NCBI GenBank assembly: GCA_014208095.1 | Contig: JACHMT010000002.1 | Coordinates: 1,647,679 to 1,711,678, forward strand | From: Actinospineispora eucalypti | GTDB lineage: Bacteria > Actinomycetota > Actinomycetes > Mycobacteriales > Pseudonocardiaceae | Length of the DNA stretch: 64,000 nt | Reading direction: 5' to 3' | Shown here: positions 16,028-25,298 of the stretch, one piece after another | Numbering within the stretch: the stretch's first letter is position 1 | Layout: every line of letters starts with the position of its first letter | Notes under the pieces: model-generated | The model's input: the letters and a program-made list of their open reading frames with translations, nothing else | Databases searched by the model: none | Told to the model about the DNA's origin: nothing | Made by a program: the position numbers and the translations under genes

Positions 16028-16509
16028 CCAAGGCGCGGCGGCCCCATGGCGGTGACGGCAGGGGCAGCCGCGCAGGGGGCGATCGGCCGCGTCACGGATG
16101 GTTTCTCTGCAGTTTGCGGTTCTTGCTCCGATATCCCGAACCTGCCACCGGCGCCCGGAACCCGGTTCGCGCATCGGTCACCGACCTGGCTCTTTCCGTA
16201 TCGAAACAAACAAGGTTCAAATAGTTGCGCTCGGCCTCTGGATGGAAAGACATTTTGCGTTCGGACAAGGATCCACGGTGCCGAGCTGGTCGACTTGCTC
16301 GAGACGTGTAGTCCAGGTGCGTTGGCGACCATGGCGGTTACGCCGCATAGGTGGTCAACGGCGCCACGGGCGAGATGGTGTCCCTGAATCAGCCGGCGAA
16401 CTTGTCCCGCACGGTTGCGCACGGTTGTGAGCCGGCGCGCGGGCGGCACCGCTGGGCGATAAAGCGGTCAGCGAGAACATGCGTGCTGGTGAGAGTGATT
16501 TGCGAAGCT

Positions 16510-16543
16510 GCCGCCCGAGCCCCTACGTGATGGCTTGGGCGGC
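16510..16543. terminator. Hairpin, probable terminator
   Basis: GCCGCCCGAGCC and GGCTTGGGCGGC pair over 12 bp with one G-T, around a 10-nt loop. A pyrimidine-rich stretch follows. No intact gene lies immediately upstream. Confidence 0.5.
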
Positions 16544-17196
16544 ATCTTCTCCCCCGGCGCGCTCAAAGTCCCCATGTGAGCGGTGCCACATCGGAAGTGT
16601 AGAGCAGCGGAACACATAAACGATCAAGAGGCAAAGGGGTGTCGCGGCTCATTTTGAAGTGCGATTAGAGAGTACTAATTATGGACGAATCGACCCGTGT
16701 GGGTGAGCGCTGGTCGCGGGAACCTACTATAGGCGCGTGTAATATGTTGAGGCCCGGATGAGCTGTTTCCTGATATCTCCCCCGACGTCAGGTAGGGGCT
16801 CATCCGGGACCATTCGCGGATCGATGACTTTTTGCGAAATTGCATCTCTGCCGCCGCCGAACGCCCTCGCCTGACTCGGTCGCCCGGACTTGTTCGGCCA
16901 CGTTCGACACGACAACACACCCGACTTCGGCTCGAGTTCGCCACGGATCCGACACGAGGACCGCGCAGAGTGCATCGGCGAGCCGATTCAGCGACGCGCC
17001 GGGACACAGTGTCCTTTCGGAAGGTGCTGCTTCGACCAGGTGACAGCGTGTCGAGCCCAACCGCCCTGTGACTGAAGTAACACTTGGGGCTATCGTGGTC
17101 TTCGCGGAGTCGGTGCTCATCGTTCCTGGGCGGCGTGAGGGCTCGGGGAGTCGTCATCACTGCGCCTAGGGCGCGCGCGACCCCGCAATGGGTTAG

Positions 17197-17235
17197 GTCG
17201 CCGTCCGGGCAAGGTGCATTTGCCCGGACGGCGAC
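17197..17235. terminator. Perfect 16-bp hairpin
   Basis: Arms GTCGCCGTCCGGGCAA and TTGCCCGGACGGCGAC pair perfectly around a 7-nt loop. It lies 160 bp before the RibD-like gene with no gene upstream. It could be an orphan terminator or a structured RNA. Confidence 0.5.
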
Positions 17236-17396
17236 ATCCCGCCAGCCATCAACACCGCAACTGAACGACTGCTCTGGATTTAGCCTCGTCAGAGCGATGA
17301 GTCTGCCTGCCGCCCGAAGTCTGCCCTCTTGACACTCCCGCCCAGATAGGGCGAGAAGCGGAGCATCCGCGGCCCTTGGAGGAGAGGGAGGCCAGA

Positions 17397-17972
17397 ATGA
17401 GCAATCCGATTCGGCTGTACATGTCGATGTCGCTCGACGGTTACATCGCTGGCCCGGACGATCGACCGGGCCAGGAGCTCGGACGCGCCGGCGGACGCCT
17501 TTTCAACTGGCTCGACGACCGGGAATCCAACGGTCCCAGTGGACAGGTTTACCGCGAGGCGCTGGCGACCGGCGCGGTAATCTCCGGCCGTCGGACCTTC
17601 GAACTCGCCGGGCGTTGGCAGGGCGACCATCACGACGGTGTGCCGATCTTCGTCCTCACCCACCATGTGGAGGACGGGGACGTGCCGCCCGGCCACGCGC
17701 GATTCGTCACCGACGTGCAGGACTGCGCCCGTCAAGCTCGCGCGGCCGCCGGGGACCGGCCGGTCATGGTCCATGGGGCGGGTGCGGCCCAGGCGCTCCT
17801 GCGAGCCGGGCACATCGACGAGATGGAGATCCACCTGATTCCGGTCCTGCTCGGGGACGGCCGACGGCTGTTCGACCACCTCGGTGGCGATCACATCGAA
17901 CTCGACCTCGTCCGACGGCTTGACGACCGAGACGTCACGCACCTCCGCTACCGAGTGCGCCGACCCGAGTAG
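17397..17972 (+). CDS. dihydrofolate reductase family (RibD C-terminal-like) protein
   Basis: A 191-residue reductase of the RibD-C/YyaP type. The start IRLYMSMSLDGYIAGPDDRPG (residues 5-25) is the family signature, with AVISGRRTFELAGRW near 60 and MVHGAGAAQALLRAGHIDEMEIHLIPVLLGDGRRLF at 125-160. These proteins bind NADPH; most lack a proven substrate. ATG 17397 follows a purine-rich GGAGAGGGAGG. It appears to be a single-gene unit. Confidence 0.88.
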   Translation: MSNPIRLYMSMSLDGYIAGPDDRPGQELGRAGGRLFNWLDDRESNGPSGQVYREALATGAVISGRRTFELAGRWQGDHHDGVPIFVLTHHVEDGDVPPGHARFVTDVQDCARQARAAAGDRPVMVHGAGAAQALLRAGHIDEMEIHLIPVLLGDGRRLFDHLGGDHIELDLVRRLDDRDVTHLRYRVRRPE

Positions 17973-18243
17973 GCCGCGTGAAGACGCTCTTCGTCGCCTA
18001 TACCGGGACACCAACTGAACACGCGACTGGCGTGCCTCGGGCGCATTCCGGTGAAGACCCGGCCGGAGTCGACACCGTCGTTCGCCCGGCCGCGTAAGCA
18101 ACCCGCCGAGTCGCAGGTCCGTCGGACTCGGTAGTTGCCCGCCGCCGGGTCGACCATCCCCGCCCCGCGCCGATCGGCGCCTTGCAAGACGCCATGCGGA
18201 CTCCTAATGCCCCTAGGCAGGCGTGTAAGCACCACGGCGACAG

Positions 18244-19416
18244 TCAGGAGAAGCGGGCGGGGATCTGGCGGGGCTCGGTCGAGGAGGTCCACGCCACCTC
18301 TTCCTCGAGGCAGACGCACGAGGTACGCGCGAGGACCTCTTCGACTGCCACTCGGATCTCCAGTGTCGCCAGGGGCATGCCGACACAGCGGTGGATTCCC
18401 CAGCCGAAGGCCAGGTGGTCGTTTGCCTTGGGGCGGTCGAGTCGGAACTGGTCGGGTGTGTCGAAGTAGGCCGGGTCGCGGTTGGCGCCGGCATACAGCA
18501 GCATCACCCGCTCGCCGGGCCGGACCGTCACGTCGCGCAGCTGGACCTTCGCCCGTGCGGTTCGGGCGAACCAACGCAACGGTGTGTGCAGGCGGACCGT
18601 CTCCTCGGCCGCGACGGCGATCAGCTCAGGCTCGGCGCGCAGCCGGGCCTGCAGGGTGGGGTCCGACGCCAGGCGGGCGAGGAGGCATGCGGTGGCGCGG
18701 GCTGTCGAGTGATGACCGCCGACGAGCAGCGCGACGATCGCGCCGTGGATCTCGGTCTCGGTCAGGCTGAGCTCGGTGTCGTTCCGGTAAGCGATGATCT
18801 GGCCGAGCCAGTCATCACGCCGAACAGCGATTCGGGAGGCCACCATGTCCTCGAGGATCTGCCGTAGCCGGTGTGCGGGGTCGCTGCCATCGGGTAACGG
18901 GGTCCGGTAGAGAAACAGCGCTTCAGCGAGCTGCTCGACCTCTTCCTTGAGCTCGGGCGGCGCACCGATCAGGTCGAACATGACGTCCAGGGACAGCCGG
19001 AAGGCGTAGTCCTCGCCCAGGTCGACGCGATTCCCGCCGCACGCGAGCGCCTCGTCGAGGAGGCGACGGGCATGACCGCGTACCCGCGCCTCTAGGGTGG
19101 GCGCGGCCCGCGGCCCCACGGCCTCGGTGAGGATGCGCCGGTGAACCGTGTGCCGGGGCCGGTCGTACTCCAGCGCGAACGTCGGCGGGGTCCCGTTGGG
19201 CGGGATCCGCACACCCATAGATGAGACGAAGCGCCGGTCGTCGGCGGCGATGGCGCGGACCAGGTCGTGGTCGACGACGGCCCAGAACCCGCCGTGCTCG
19301 TCAGACCAGGCGATTCCGCCAACCTCACGGATCTGCTCGTAGCGGGCGAAATCGGTGAACCGCATCTCCTGATCCAGCGGGTCGAACGAAACACGCGCGC
19401 AGGCACCGCTCCTCAT
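18244..19416 (-). CDS. cytochrome P450
   Basis: A 390-residue class I bacterial P450. Visible are the heme loop FGWGIHRCVG with Cys344 as iron ligand, the K-helix E-x-x-R (AAEETVR) and the I-helix as IVALLVGGHHSTA. In the I-helix the usual acid-Thr pair is His-Ser/Thr, so proton delivery may be unusual. ATG 19416 is preferred; a TTG lies 12 nt earlier. It diverges from a TetR gene, with an operator-like inverted repeat just upstream of the P450 start. It needs a ferredoxin; the one at 1854-2045 is a possible but distant partner. The substrate is unknown. Confidence 0.93.
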   Translation of the reverse strand: MRSGACARVSFDPLDQEMRFTDFARYEQIREVGGIAWSDEHGGFWAVVDHDLVRAIAADDRRFVSSMGVRIPPNGTPPTFALEYDRPRHTVHRRILTEAVGPRAAPTLEARVRGHARRLLDEALACGGNRVDLGEDYAFRLSLDVMFDLIGAPPELKEEVEQLAEALFLYRTPLPDGSDPAHRLRQILEDMVASRIAVRRDDWLGQIIAYRNDTELSLTETEIHGAIVALLVGGHHSTARATACLLARLASDPTLQARLRAEPELIAVAAEETVRLHTPLRWFARTARAKVQLRDVTVRPGERVMLLYAGANRDPAYFDTPDQFRLDRPKANDHLAFGWGIHRCVGMPLATLEIRVAVEEVLARTSCVCLEEEVAWTSSTEPRQIPARFS

Positions 19417-19436
19417 CGAGCACCCCAATTCATGAA

Positions 19437-19454
19437 CTGAACGGTTTAGTTCAG
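19437..19454. promoter_or_regulatory. Probable TetR operator
   Basis: CTGAAC - 6 nt - GTTCAG is a perfect inverted repeat in the 103-bp gap between the P450 start and the divergent TetR start, 21 bp from the P450 ATG. Its position fits repression of P450 expression by the adjacent TetR protein. Confidence 0.6.
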
Positions 19455-19519
19455 GAAAATCTAGGTTCGGCTGCCCGTGGTGTCAACCGCCCACCGGTTG
19501 ACCGTCGTAGGCTGGGCGC

Positions 19520-20122
19520 ATGAACGCCGACGCGGCGCCCTCGCCCCGGCCGCGACGAGGCAGACGCCGCGACGAGTCGAAGGACGTCGCGGCGCTCGAG
19601 GCCGCGCTCAAGCTACTGGCCACCGAAGGTCTCGCCGGGTTCTCCATGGACCGCGTCGCCGCGGCCGCCGGCATCTCCAAAGTGACCATGTACACCCGGT
19701 GGCCGAGCAAGACCGAACTCATCGGCGCGGCGCTCAACCACCTGCAGGTCGACCACGTCCCAGCGCCGACCGGCAACGTCCGCGACGACCTCGTCGCGCA
19801 CCTCGAGGCGATGCGCGTGCAGTACGAGGAGTCCGGCGGAATGGGCATCGTGGGCAACTGCCTCGCCGACGAACCCAGCTCGGGCGAGCTCCTGGCGATC
19901 GTGCGGCGCAGCACGCTGCTGCCGAGGCGCGCGCATTTCGCGCAGGTGCTGCACGCGGGGATCGGCCGGGGGGAGCTCTCCCCCGACCTCGACGTCGAAC
20001 GGGCCACCAGCATGCTCGTCGGACAGCTCTACGCCGACCACCTCGCCGGGCTCGAGGTGTGCCCCGGCTGGGCCGAGGCCGTCGTCGACGGCGCACTCGC
20101 GGGACTCGCCCCGCGCGCCTAA
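19520..20122 (+). CDS. TetR family regulator
   Basis: Encodes 200 residues. The arginine-rich N-terminal arm (PRPRRGRRRDE) is followed by the HTH (LKLLATEGLAGFSMDRVAAAAGISKVTMYTRWPSKTELIGAAL, residues 31-73). The C-terminal domain is of the TetR_C type found with AcrR-like repressors. It diverges from the P450 gene and probably represses it through the CTGAAC/GTTCAG repeat. The start is ATG 19520 with a weak Shine-Dalgarno. Confidence 0.92.
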   Translation: MNADAAPSPRPRRGRRRDESKDVAALEAALKLLATEGLAGFSMDRVAAAAGISKVTMYTRWPSKTELIGAALNHLQVDHVPAPTGNVRDDLVAHLEAMRVQYEESGGMGIVGNCLADEPSSGELLAIVRRSTLLPRRAHFAQVLHAGIGRGELSPDLDVERATSMLVGQLYADHLAGLEVCPGWAEAVVDGALAGLAPRA

Positions 20123-20441
20123 CTACTGAAACGACCTTAAAAGATGCGGCACCTACCACCGCGGCGCGCCGCCAGGTGCGTATCGCTGACTCGCGGCATC
20201 GAGACTCTCCTGGCCTGCCCCGGAGCCGACACTCTCGGCGAGAACCGGAGGGCATATGGTCGCGTTGTCGAGCGAGCGATCGCTTTACCGAGTTCCCCGG
20301 CACATCAAGCACCAGTTCGGAAGTTACCCAGGGGCGGCGAAATCAGATGGATGATCTTGAGTTGACGGAGGGGTTGGAACCCGAGCGATTTCGGCCCGCT
20401 TTGCATTCCTGAGTCAGTTTTCGAGAGGCTGTCTTTGCTGT
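20123..20441. other. 319-bp convergent intergenic region
   Basis: Lies between the TetR gene and the convergent transporter gene. I see no gene and no strong hairpin. Confidence 0.5.
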
Positions 20442-21095
20442 TCAGCGCAATATCGGCGCGCCCATTGGCAGCTCCGGTGCACCGAGGTCCTGGCGAAGCC
20501 CGTCGAAGAGGATGTAGGCGTACACGGCGCAGAACACGAACGTGGTGAATCCGGCGATGGTGGCGAAGACGGAAGTACCGGTGACCACGTTGGCGTATAC
20601 CAGCGCAAAGGTGACGTCGACGAACACGAAGCCGGCCGTGAACACCAAGGGAAGACGCAGCGTGGCGATGGTCATGAAGACGAAGACGATCAGCCAGGCG
20701 AGTGTGTAGGGGGCAAGCACCTGGGGCGCCTGGTCCGGGCTGGTGAGGCCGAACCACTTGTTGCTCAGGCCCATCAACATGAACCCGAAGCTCAGCCAGA
20801 ACGCGGCGTACACGCCCAGGACGGCGGATACGGTGCTGGCTTCCAGCCGTGCCGCCCACAGAGTGGCGATCAAAAGGAACAGCCCCGAGGACACGGACAC
20901 CGCGGCAATCATTCCCCCAGGCAACGCTGTGGGCAGGTAGCCGATGAGCCACAATCCCAGCGTGAGACCGCCGGGCAGGAACCCGGTTATGCCGAGTAGT
21001 GCCGGGTTGCCGGGCGAGACAGCCGCTGGGGCCGGCTCGGCTCGGTCGGCCGCCGCGTGCGCGCCGGAACGCACCTCACTTTCCGTACTGCTCAT
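20442..21095 (-). CDS. GPR1/FUN34/YaaH (SatP) family transporter
   Basis: A 217-residue membrane protein with six helices. The segment NPALLGITGFLPGGLTLGLWLIGYLPT (residues 29-55) corresponds to the NPAPLGLLGF signature of the acetate/succinate channel family. A roughly 28-residue hydrophilic N-terminus precedes it. ATG 21095 has GAGGAG 5 nt upstream. Distant members differ from true acetate transporters, so the substrate is not certain. Around 1 kb upstream is decayed sequence. Confidence 0.8.
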   Translation of the reverse strand: MSSTESEVRSGAHAAADRAEPAPAAVSPGNPALLGITGFLPGGLTLGLWLIGYLPTALPGGMIAAVSVSSGLFLLIATLWAARLEASTVSAVLGVYAAFWLSFGFMLMGLSNKWFGLTSPDQAPQVLAPYTLAWLIVFVFMTIATLRLPLVFTAGFVFVDVTFALVYANVVTGTSVFATIAGFTTFVFCAVYAYILFDGLRQDLGAPELPMGAPILR

Positions 21096-22153
21096 GGTTA
21101 CTCCTCGATCAGGTTCTGATTGCTCGATTGGTCACGGAGCTCGTACACGGCTAATTGCGCGGTGTGTGATTTCTGCCGTCCAGATAGTTATTCACACCTG
21201 GGGTCAACTCATTGCACTCAATAGGACTGGCAGTACTTTACGCTCGGCGAATCAGGCCGGCAAGGGTACGACGACCCAAACCGTTCGTTCGCTAAAACCT
21301 ACCGTTCATAGGCAATTTTGCACCGTTCAGCCGGTCAATTTTCCAGCGTGCCGATCTCGCCTCTGGGCCAGTCTACCCACCGGCGCCAGACGAGGCTCGG
21401 AAACGCTTTGTCGCCTTGGTGGGCGCGCTTGCCGGCATCCAAGTAGAGCTGGACGAATATCCGCTCGCCGCCCGCCGTCCATCCTGTTCAGATGCGGCCA
21501 GGTAGCGGCTCATCGCTGTGCCCTGGCTCCGCGTCCAGCCGGTCAAGGTGCTCCGGCCACCAGACCTTGCGCCAGTACCGGGGGCAGCGTGGCCCGGACC
21601 GCCTCGGCGCCGCCCACTCGCGCCCGTACAGCACACCGACCGCGAACCCGCTCTCCCTGCCAGCTCCGCCTCGGTGACCAGCTCTCGGATCGCCCAGCGG
21701 CCGACCACACTGTCCTGGTGCTCGCCGAGCAGCCGGCGAGAGTTCTCCAACCGGCGGTCGAACCGCTCGGCCGGCTACCGACCACCGGGCGCACCACCTC
21801 CTCGATCGCGGTGAGGACCTGGTCGGAGACGTTGCCGATCCGGCCCTCTTCCAGGCGGACCGGAGCGGGTGGCTCGGCGGAGATCCTGCTCGGCTCCACC
21901 ACGCTCGCGGTCAGCGGCCAGGCGCGCTGCCCCGTGGTGGGAGTGCGGCGCTGGCCGCTGGGCACCGAGGCCGGACCCGTCGTGCTGGGCGTGAGCTCGG
22001 TACCCGCCGACGCCGTCGCGATCGAGGTCGCGTTCGACCTGGCCAACCGGCGCGGCCGCCCCCTCGTCGTGGTCGTCACAAACTGATCTTGAACACCCTC
22101 CTGCCATGTCCACGGCCGCACGCCGTTAGGGCTTACTCATCTAGGGTTCCGGG
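21096..22153. other. Gene-poor region with decayed sequence
   Basis: No intact gene. It contains the promoter region of the SatP-like gene and, toward the right, a universal stress protein remnant. The stretch 21350-21860 has open frames on both strands that match nothing I recognise. Confidence 0.5.
21868..22086 (+). pseudogene. Universal stress protein (UspA) remnant
   Basis: The frame ending at 22086 reads GGSAEILLGSTTLAVSGQAR, then CPVVGVRR. This is the end of one USP domain (normally RGRGGF..LLGSTS..V...A.CPVVVVR). PVVLGVSSVPADAVAIEVAF, then DLANRRGRPLVVVV, is the start of a second. Tandem-domain USPs of actinobacteria have exactly this linker. Everything before and after is missing, and no start codon fits. 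Confidence 0.75.
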
Positions 22154-23248
22154 TCATCCTTCGACCGTCCGCACCGTGTGCGCGGCGAGCAGGTCGATGT
22201 CCCAGCGGATGCCGTGACCCGGTCGCTCCGGCGGCATGGCGCGGCCGGCGGTGACGGTCAGCGTCTCGGCGAGCAGGTCGTCGAGCAGCGGGAAATGCTC
22301 CAGCCAGGTTGCCGTGCGAGCCGAGGCGCCTAGGTGTACGTGCAGTTCGGGGAGGAAGTGCGGGGTGATGCTCGCACCGTGCGCCTCGGCGAGCGCGTCG
22401 ATCCGACGAAACTCGGAGATTCCGCCCGCCAGGGGTGCGTCCGGCATCCAGATCGGCGCGACGCCCGCGAACGGTGCGAACTCGGCGAGTCCGAGCAGGT
22501 GCTCCCCCACGGCGAGCGGCGGTGTCGGACCCGCCGCCAGCGCGCGGTGCGCAGCCACGTACCGGGATGGGATCGGTTCCTCGAACCAGGTCACTCCGAG
22601 CTCGACCAGCCGGGGGGCGAGCCACAGCGCGGTGGCCAGGTCCAGTCGTTCGTTGGCGTCCACCATGATCCCGACCTCGTCGCCGAGCGCGGTGCGCACT
22701 GCGGCCACCCGCTCGATGTCCTTCGCCGGTGGATGCACCCCCACCCGCAGCTTGACCGCCGGATAGCCCTCGTCGCGGTAGCTCAGCGCGCCGGAGACCA
22801 GCTCGGCGGTGCTCATCGCATGGGTCGCCCGGCCGCTGCCGTACACCGGCACGTCGTCGCGCTGCGCCCCGAGCAGTCGGAACAGAGGCAGGCCGGCCCG
22901 CACCGCGCGCAGGTCCCACACGGCGATGTCGACCGCCGAGGTAGCCAACAGCGGGATGCCGACTCCGAGCCGGTGCGTGCCGTCCCGCAGGCGATAGCGA
23001 GCGCGGTCCCAGTCGGCCAGGTCGAGCCCGCGCACCGCGGGCAGGTGCAGCTCCTCCAGCAGCGCGGCCGCCGCGACCATCCCCGGGCCGAGCGCGTAGC
23101 TGAACCCGGTACCGCTCGCGCCGTCCGCATCGGTGAGGGTGACGACGACCAGTTGCAGCTGGGTGGCACCGGATCCCCCGCGCGCCGCGCCGAGCGGCAT
23201 CTCGACCACCCGCAGGTGCACCCGCTCGACGCATCCAGACGTGATCAT
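22154..23248 (-). CDS. mandelate racemase/muconate lactonizing enzyme family protein
   Basis: A 364-residue enolase-superfamily enzyme. The base motif is YPAVKLRVG (Lys-x-Arg) and metal-ligand acids occur in MVDANE and WFEEPIPSR. The third position reads LAVGEHL, and the second-half motif SITPHFLPELHVHLGAS has a histidine. Such enzymes abstract a proton next to a carboxylate (racemases, dehydratases, cycloisomerases). It follows the MHS transporter gene by 22 bp on the same strand, so it probably acts on the imported acid. ATG 23248 is the start. The exact reaction is unknown. Confidence 0.88.
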   Translation of the reverse strand: MITSGCVERVHLRVVEMPLGAARGGSGATQLQLVVVTLTDADGASGTGFSYALGPGMVAAAALLEELHLPAVRGLDLADWDRARYRLRDGTHRLGVGIPLLATSAVDIAVWDLRAVRAGLPLFRLLGAQRDDVPVYGSGRATHAMSTAELVSGALSYRDEGYPAVKLRVGVHPPAKDIERVAAVRTALGDEVGIMVDANERLDLATALWLAPRLVELGVTWFEEPIPSRYVAAHRALAAGPTPPLAVGEHLLGLAEFAPFAGVAPIWMPDAPLAGGISEFRRIDALAEAHGASITPHFLPELHVHLGASARTATWLEHFPLLDDLLAETLTVTAGRAMPPERPGHGIRWDIDLLAAHTVRTVEG

Positions 23249-23270
23249 TCCGAGCAGCCTCCGACGGCGG

Positions 23271-24578
23271 TTAGGGCTCCAGGAGGGAGCGGTGCTTCGT
23301 CTCCGGCGTCCGGGCCAGCGCGACCGCGCCGAGCAGCGCCAACACCGCCGCGTAGCAGCCGAGCAGCACCGGCGGTCGACCGCCGGCCACCAGCGCGCTG
23401 CCGATGAGCGGGGCGAACCCGCCGAGCAGGCTGGCGAGCATGAACCCGGTCGAGGCGCCCACGTACCGGACCCTGGTGGGGAACAGCTCGGCGAGCCAGG
23501 CCCCGACCGGCCCGAGGATCAGCGTGAACGGCACCATCGTCAGACAGAAGCCGAGCGCGATGAGCCCCGGCCGGGCGGTGCTCAGCAGCGCGAACGCGGG
23601 TACCACGCACACCGCGAGCCCGACGGCGCCGACCGCCATCGGCACTCGGCGGCCGAACCGCTCGACCACGAACGCGGCCGGGATAACCAGCACGCCGTGC
23701 GTCGCGGCGGCCGCGCAGGCGATCGCCACCATAGTGCGCGGGGGCAGGCCCAGCGCCGCCGGCCCGTAGGCCACCGCGAACGTGGTGATCAGGAACCAGG
23801 TGGTGAGACCGCCGAGCACGGCCAGCGTCCCGGCCAGTACGCGGGCCGGGAACTCCCGCAGCACCGCGATCAGCGGCGCCCGGACCAACTGCCGTCGCGA
23901 CGCCGCCTGGTCGAACACCGGCGACTCGGTGACCCGCAGGCGCACCCACAGCCCGACCGCCACCATGACCACGCTGAGCAGGAACGGCACCCGCCAGCCC
24001 CAGGCCAGGAACCCCGCGGGACCGGCGATCTCCGTGGTGAGCGTGAAGACCGCGGCCGCCAGTACGAACCCCAGCGGGGGCCCGATCTGCGGGAACGCAC
24101 CGAACATCGCGCGCCGGTTGGCCGGGGCGTGCTCGGTAGCCAGCAGCACCGCGCCACCCCACTCGCCGCCTACCGCCAGGCCCTGCAGGACGCGGCAGAC
24201 CACGAGCAATACCGGCGCGGCGACCCCGGCGCTCCCATAGGTGGGCAGCAGCCCGATCGCCACCGTGGCACCGCCCATCAACAGCAGGCAGATCAGCAGC
24301 GCGCGCCGCCGGCCGACCCGGTCGCCGATGGTGCTGAACAGCGCGGATCCGACCGGGCGGGCCACGAAGGCCACCGCGAAGCTGGCGAACGCGGCCAATG
24401 TCGAGGCGGCCGCGCTCCCGGACGGGAAGAACAGAGGGCCGAGCGCGAGTGACGCGGCCATCGCGTACACGGAGAAGTCGTAGTACTCGATCGTCGTGCC
24501 CACCAGGCTGGCCGTGGCGACCTTCGCCGGGCTCGTGCTCGTGGTGCGTATCGGGGTGCTGGGAACTACGCCGGTCAT
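23271..24578 (-). CDS. MFS transporter, metabolite:H+ symporter (MHS) type
   Basis: A 435-residue, 12-helix transporter. The MHS signature GTTIEYYDFSVYAMAASLAL is at residues 27-46, the loop GDRVGRRRAL near 85, and RVLQGLAVGGEWGGAVLLATEHAP at about 127-150. MHS proteins (ShiA, KgtP, ProP relatives) import organic acids, including aromatic and dicarboxylic acids, with protons. ATG 24578 has GGAGGG 4 nt upstream. It begins an operon with the enolase-superfamily gene. A copy of the putative MarR motif lies 70 bp upstream. Confidence 0.92.
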   Translation of the reverse strand: MTGVVPSTPIRTTSTSPAKVATASLVGTTIEYYDFSVYAMAASLALGPLFFPSGSAAASTLAAFASFAVAFVARPVGSALFSTIGDRVGRRRALLICLLLMGGATVAIGLLPTYGSAGVAAPVLLVVCRVLQGLAVGGEWGGAVLLATEHAPANRRAMFGAFPQIGPPLGFVLAAAVFTLTTEIAGPAGFLAWGWRVPFLLSVVMVAVGLWVRLRVTESPVFDQAASRRQLVRAPLIAVLREFPARVLAGTLAVLGGLTTWFLITTFAVAYGPAALGLPPRTMVAIACAAAATHGVLVIPAAFVVERFGRRVPMAVGAVGLAVCVVPAFALLSTARPGLIALGFCLTMVPFTLILGPVGAWLAELFPTRVRYVGASTGFMLASLLGGFAPLIGSALVAGGRPPVLLGCYAAVLALLGAVALARTPETKHRSLLEP

Positions 24579-24647
24579 GGTCCCTCCGTCGGGATCGGGC
24601 GAAGCGAGAGGGGCGCCCGCCCCCTCCGGCGACCCCGAAACATATTA

Positions 24648-24665
24648 TCAGTACACGGACGAATG
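24648..24665. promoter_or_regulatory. Putative MarR site, copy 1
   Basis: TCAGTACACGGACGAATG, upstream of the MHS transporter gene. It matches the sites at 25281-25298 and 26984-27001 in 12 or more of 18 positions, with a near-palindromic core CxGTAyrCxG. Confidence 0.5.
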
Positions 24666-24702
24666 TGGCGGACGACGGCGTGGCCCGTCAAGGGCGGGAG
24701 GG

Positions 24703-25245
24703 TCAGTCCTCGCGGTAGTCGAGGAGCCCCTTGTGCTCCTCGAGCAGGGTGGTGAGCAGCGCCACTAGCCGCTCGCGCTGCTCGACGTCCAGTCCGTCCA
24801 GCATCGCGTCATTGACCTGGGTCGCGCGCACCGTGGACTCCGCGTATAGCGCGCGGCCGGCGGAGGTCAGCCGCACCACCCGGCGCCGGGCGTCCCGCGG
24901 GTCCTTGACCTGGCTGACCAGGCGGCGCGCGGCCAGCCGACGGACGACGTCGGCCGTGGTCGAGCGGTCGAGCCGGACCTTCGAGCGCAGCGCGGTCTGG
25001 GTGAGCGGCCCCTCGTGCGCGAGCGCGTGCAGCAGGGCGAACTGCGGTGAGGTCAATCCGCCGGGGAAGTGCTCCGCCCAGATCGCCACGTGCAACTGCT
25101 GGCAGGTCCGCAGCAGGTGGCCAATCATGCCGGCCAGCTCGAACTCGACCGGCTCGAGGGGCCGTTGTCGCGGCGATGCCACAGACCCACCCTCCGCTGA
25201 CGGTCCGGTGTCGCGCACGCCGGACGGCGCGTCTGAGGAGATCAT
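24703..25245 (-). CDS. MarR family regulator
   Basis: A 180-residue winged-helix regulator. The core reads LTSPQFALLHALAHEGPLTQTALRSKVRLDRSTTADVVRRLAARRLVSQVKDPRDARRRVVRLTSAGRAL (about residues 60-130), covering recognition helix and wing (DPRDARRR). MarR proteins in aromatic catabolism usually repress until a phenolic or carboxylate ligand binds. ATG 25245 is chosen; GTG 25263 is in frame. It lies 47 bp downstream of the nitroreductase gene and has its own motif copy upstream. Confidence 0.92.
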   Translation of the reverse strand: MISSDAPSGVRDTGPSAEGGSVASPRQRPLEPVEFELAGMIGHLLRTCQQLHVAIWAEHFPGGLTSPQFALLHALAHEGPLTQTALRSKVRLDRSTTADVVRRLAARRLVSQVKDPRDARRRVVRLTSAGRALYAESTVRATQVNDAMLDGLDVEQRERLVALLTTLLEEHKGLLDYRED

Positions 25246-25280
25246 ACAAGCAACCCGACGCACAGGTCATCTGGAATCCG

Positions 25281-25298
25281 TCAGTATGCCGACTAATG
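25281..25298. promoter_or_regulatory. Putative MarR site, copy 2
   Basis: TCAGTATGCCGACTAATG, just upstream of the MarR start and overlapping the nitroreductase stop codon. It fits autoregulation. Confidence 0.5.

Larger units (their letters stand above)
16028..17396. other. Gene-poor region with two strong hairpins
   Basis: About 1.37 kb with no convincing gene on either strand and lower GC in places (around 16190-16260 and 16600-16760). The open frames are short and have unconvincing codon composition. It holds the hairpins at 16510-16543 and 17197-17235. It could be decayed sequence or a former insertion. Confidence 0.5.

Noticed and set aside
16675..17160. Possible gene in the gene-poor 16-17 kb region
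   Set aside because: No domain, no Shine-Dalgarno, Arg/Ser-rich, and overlapping frames on both strands are equally open.
23133..24452. 439-codon frame rich in Arg, Gln, His and Glu opposite the MHS transporter
   Set aside because: Antisense to a clear transporter; composition mirrors hydrophobic codons on the other strand.
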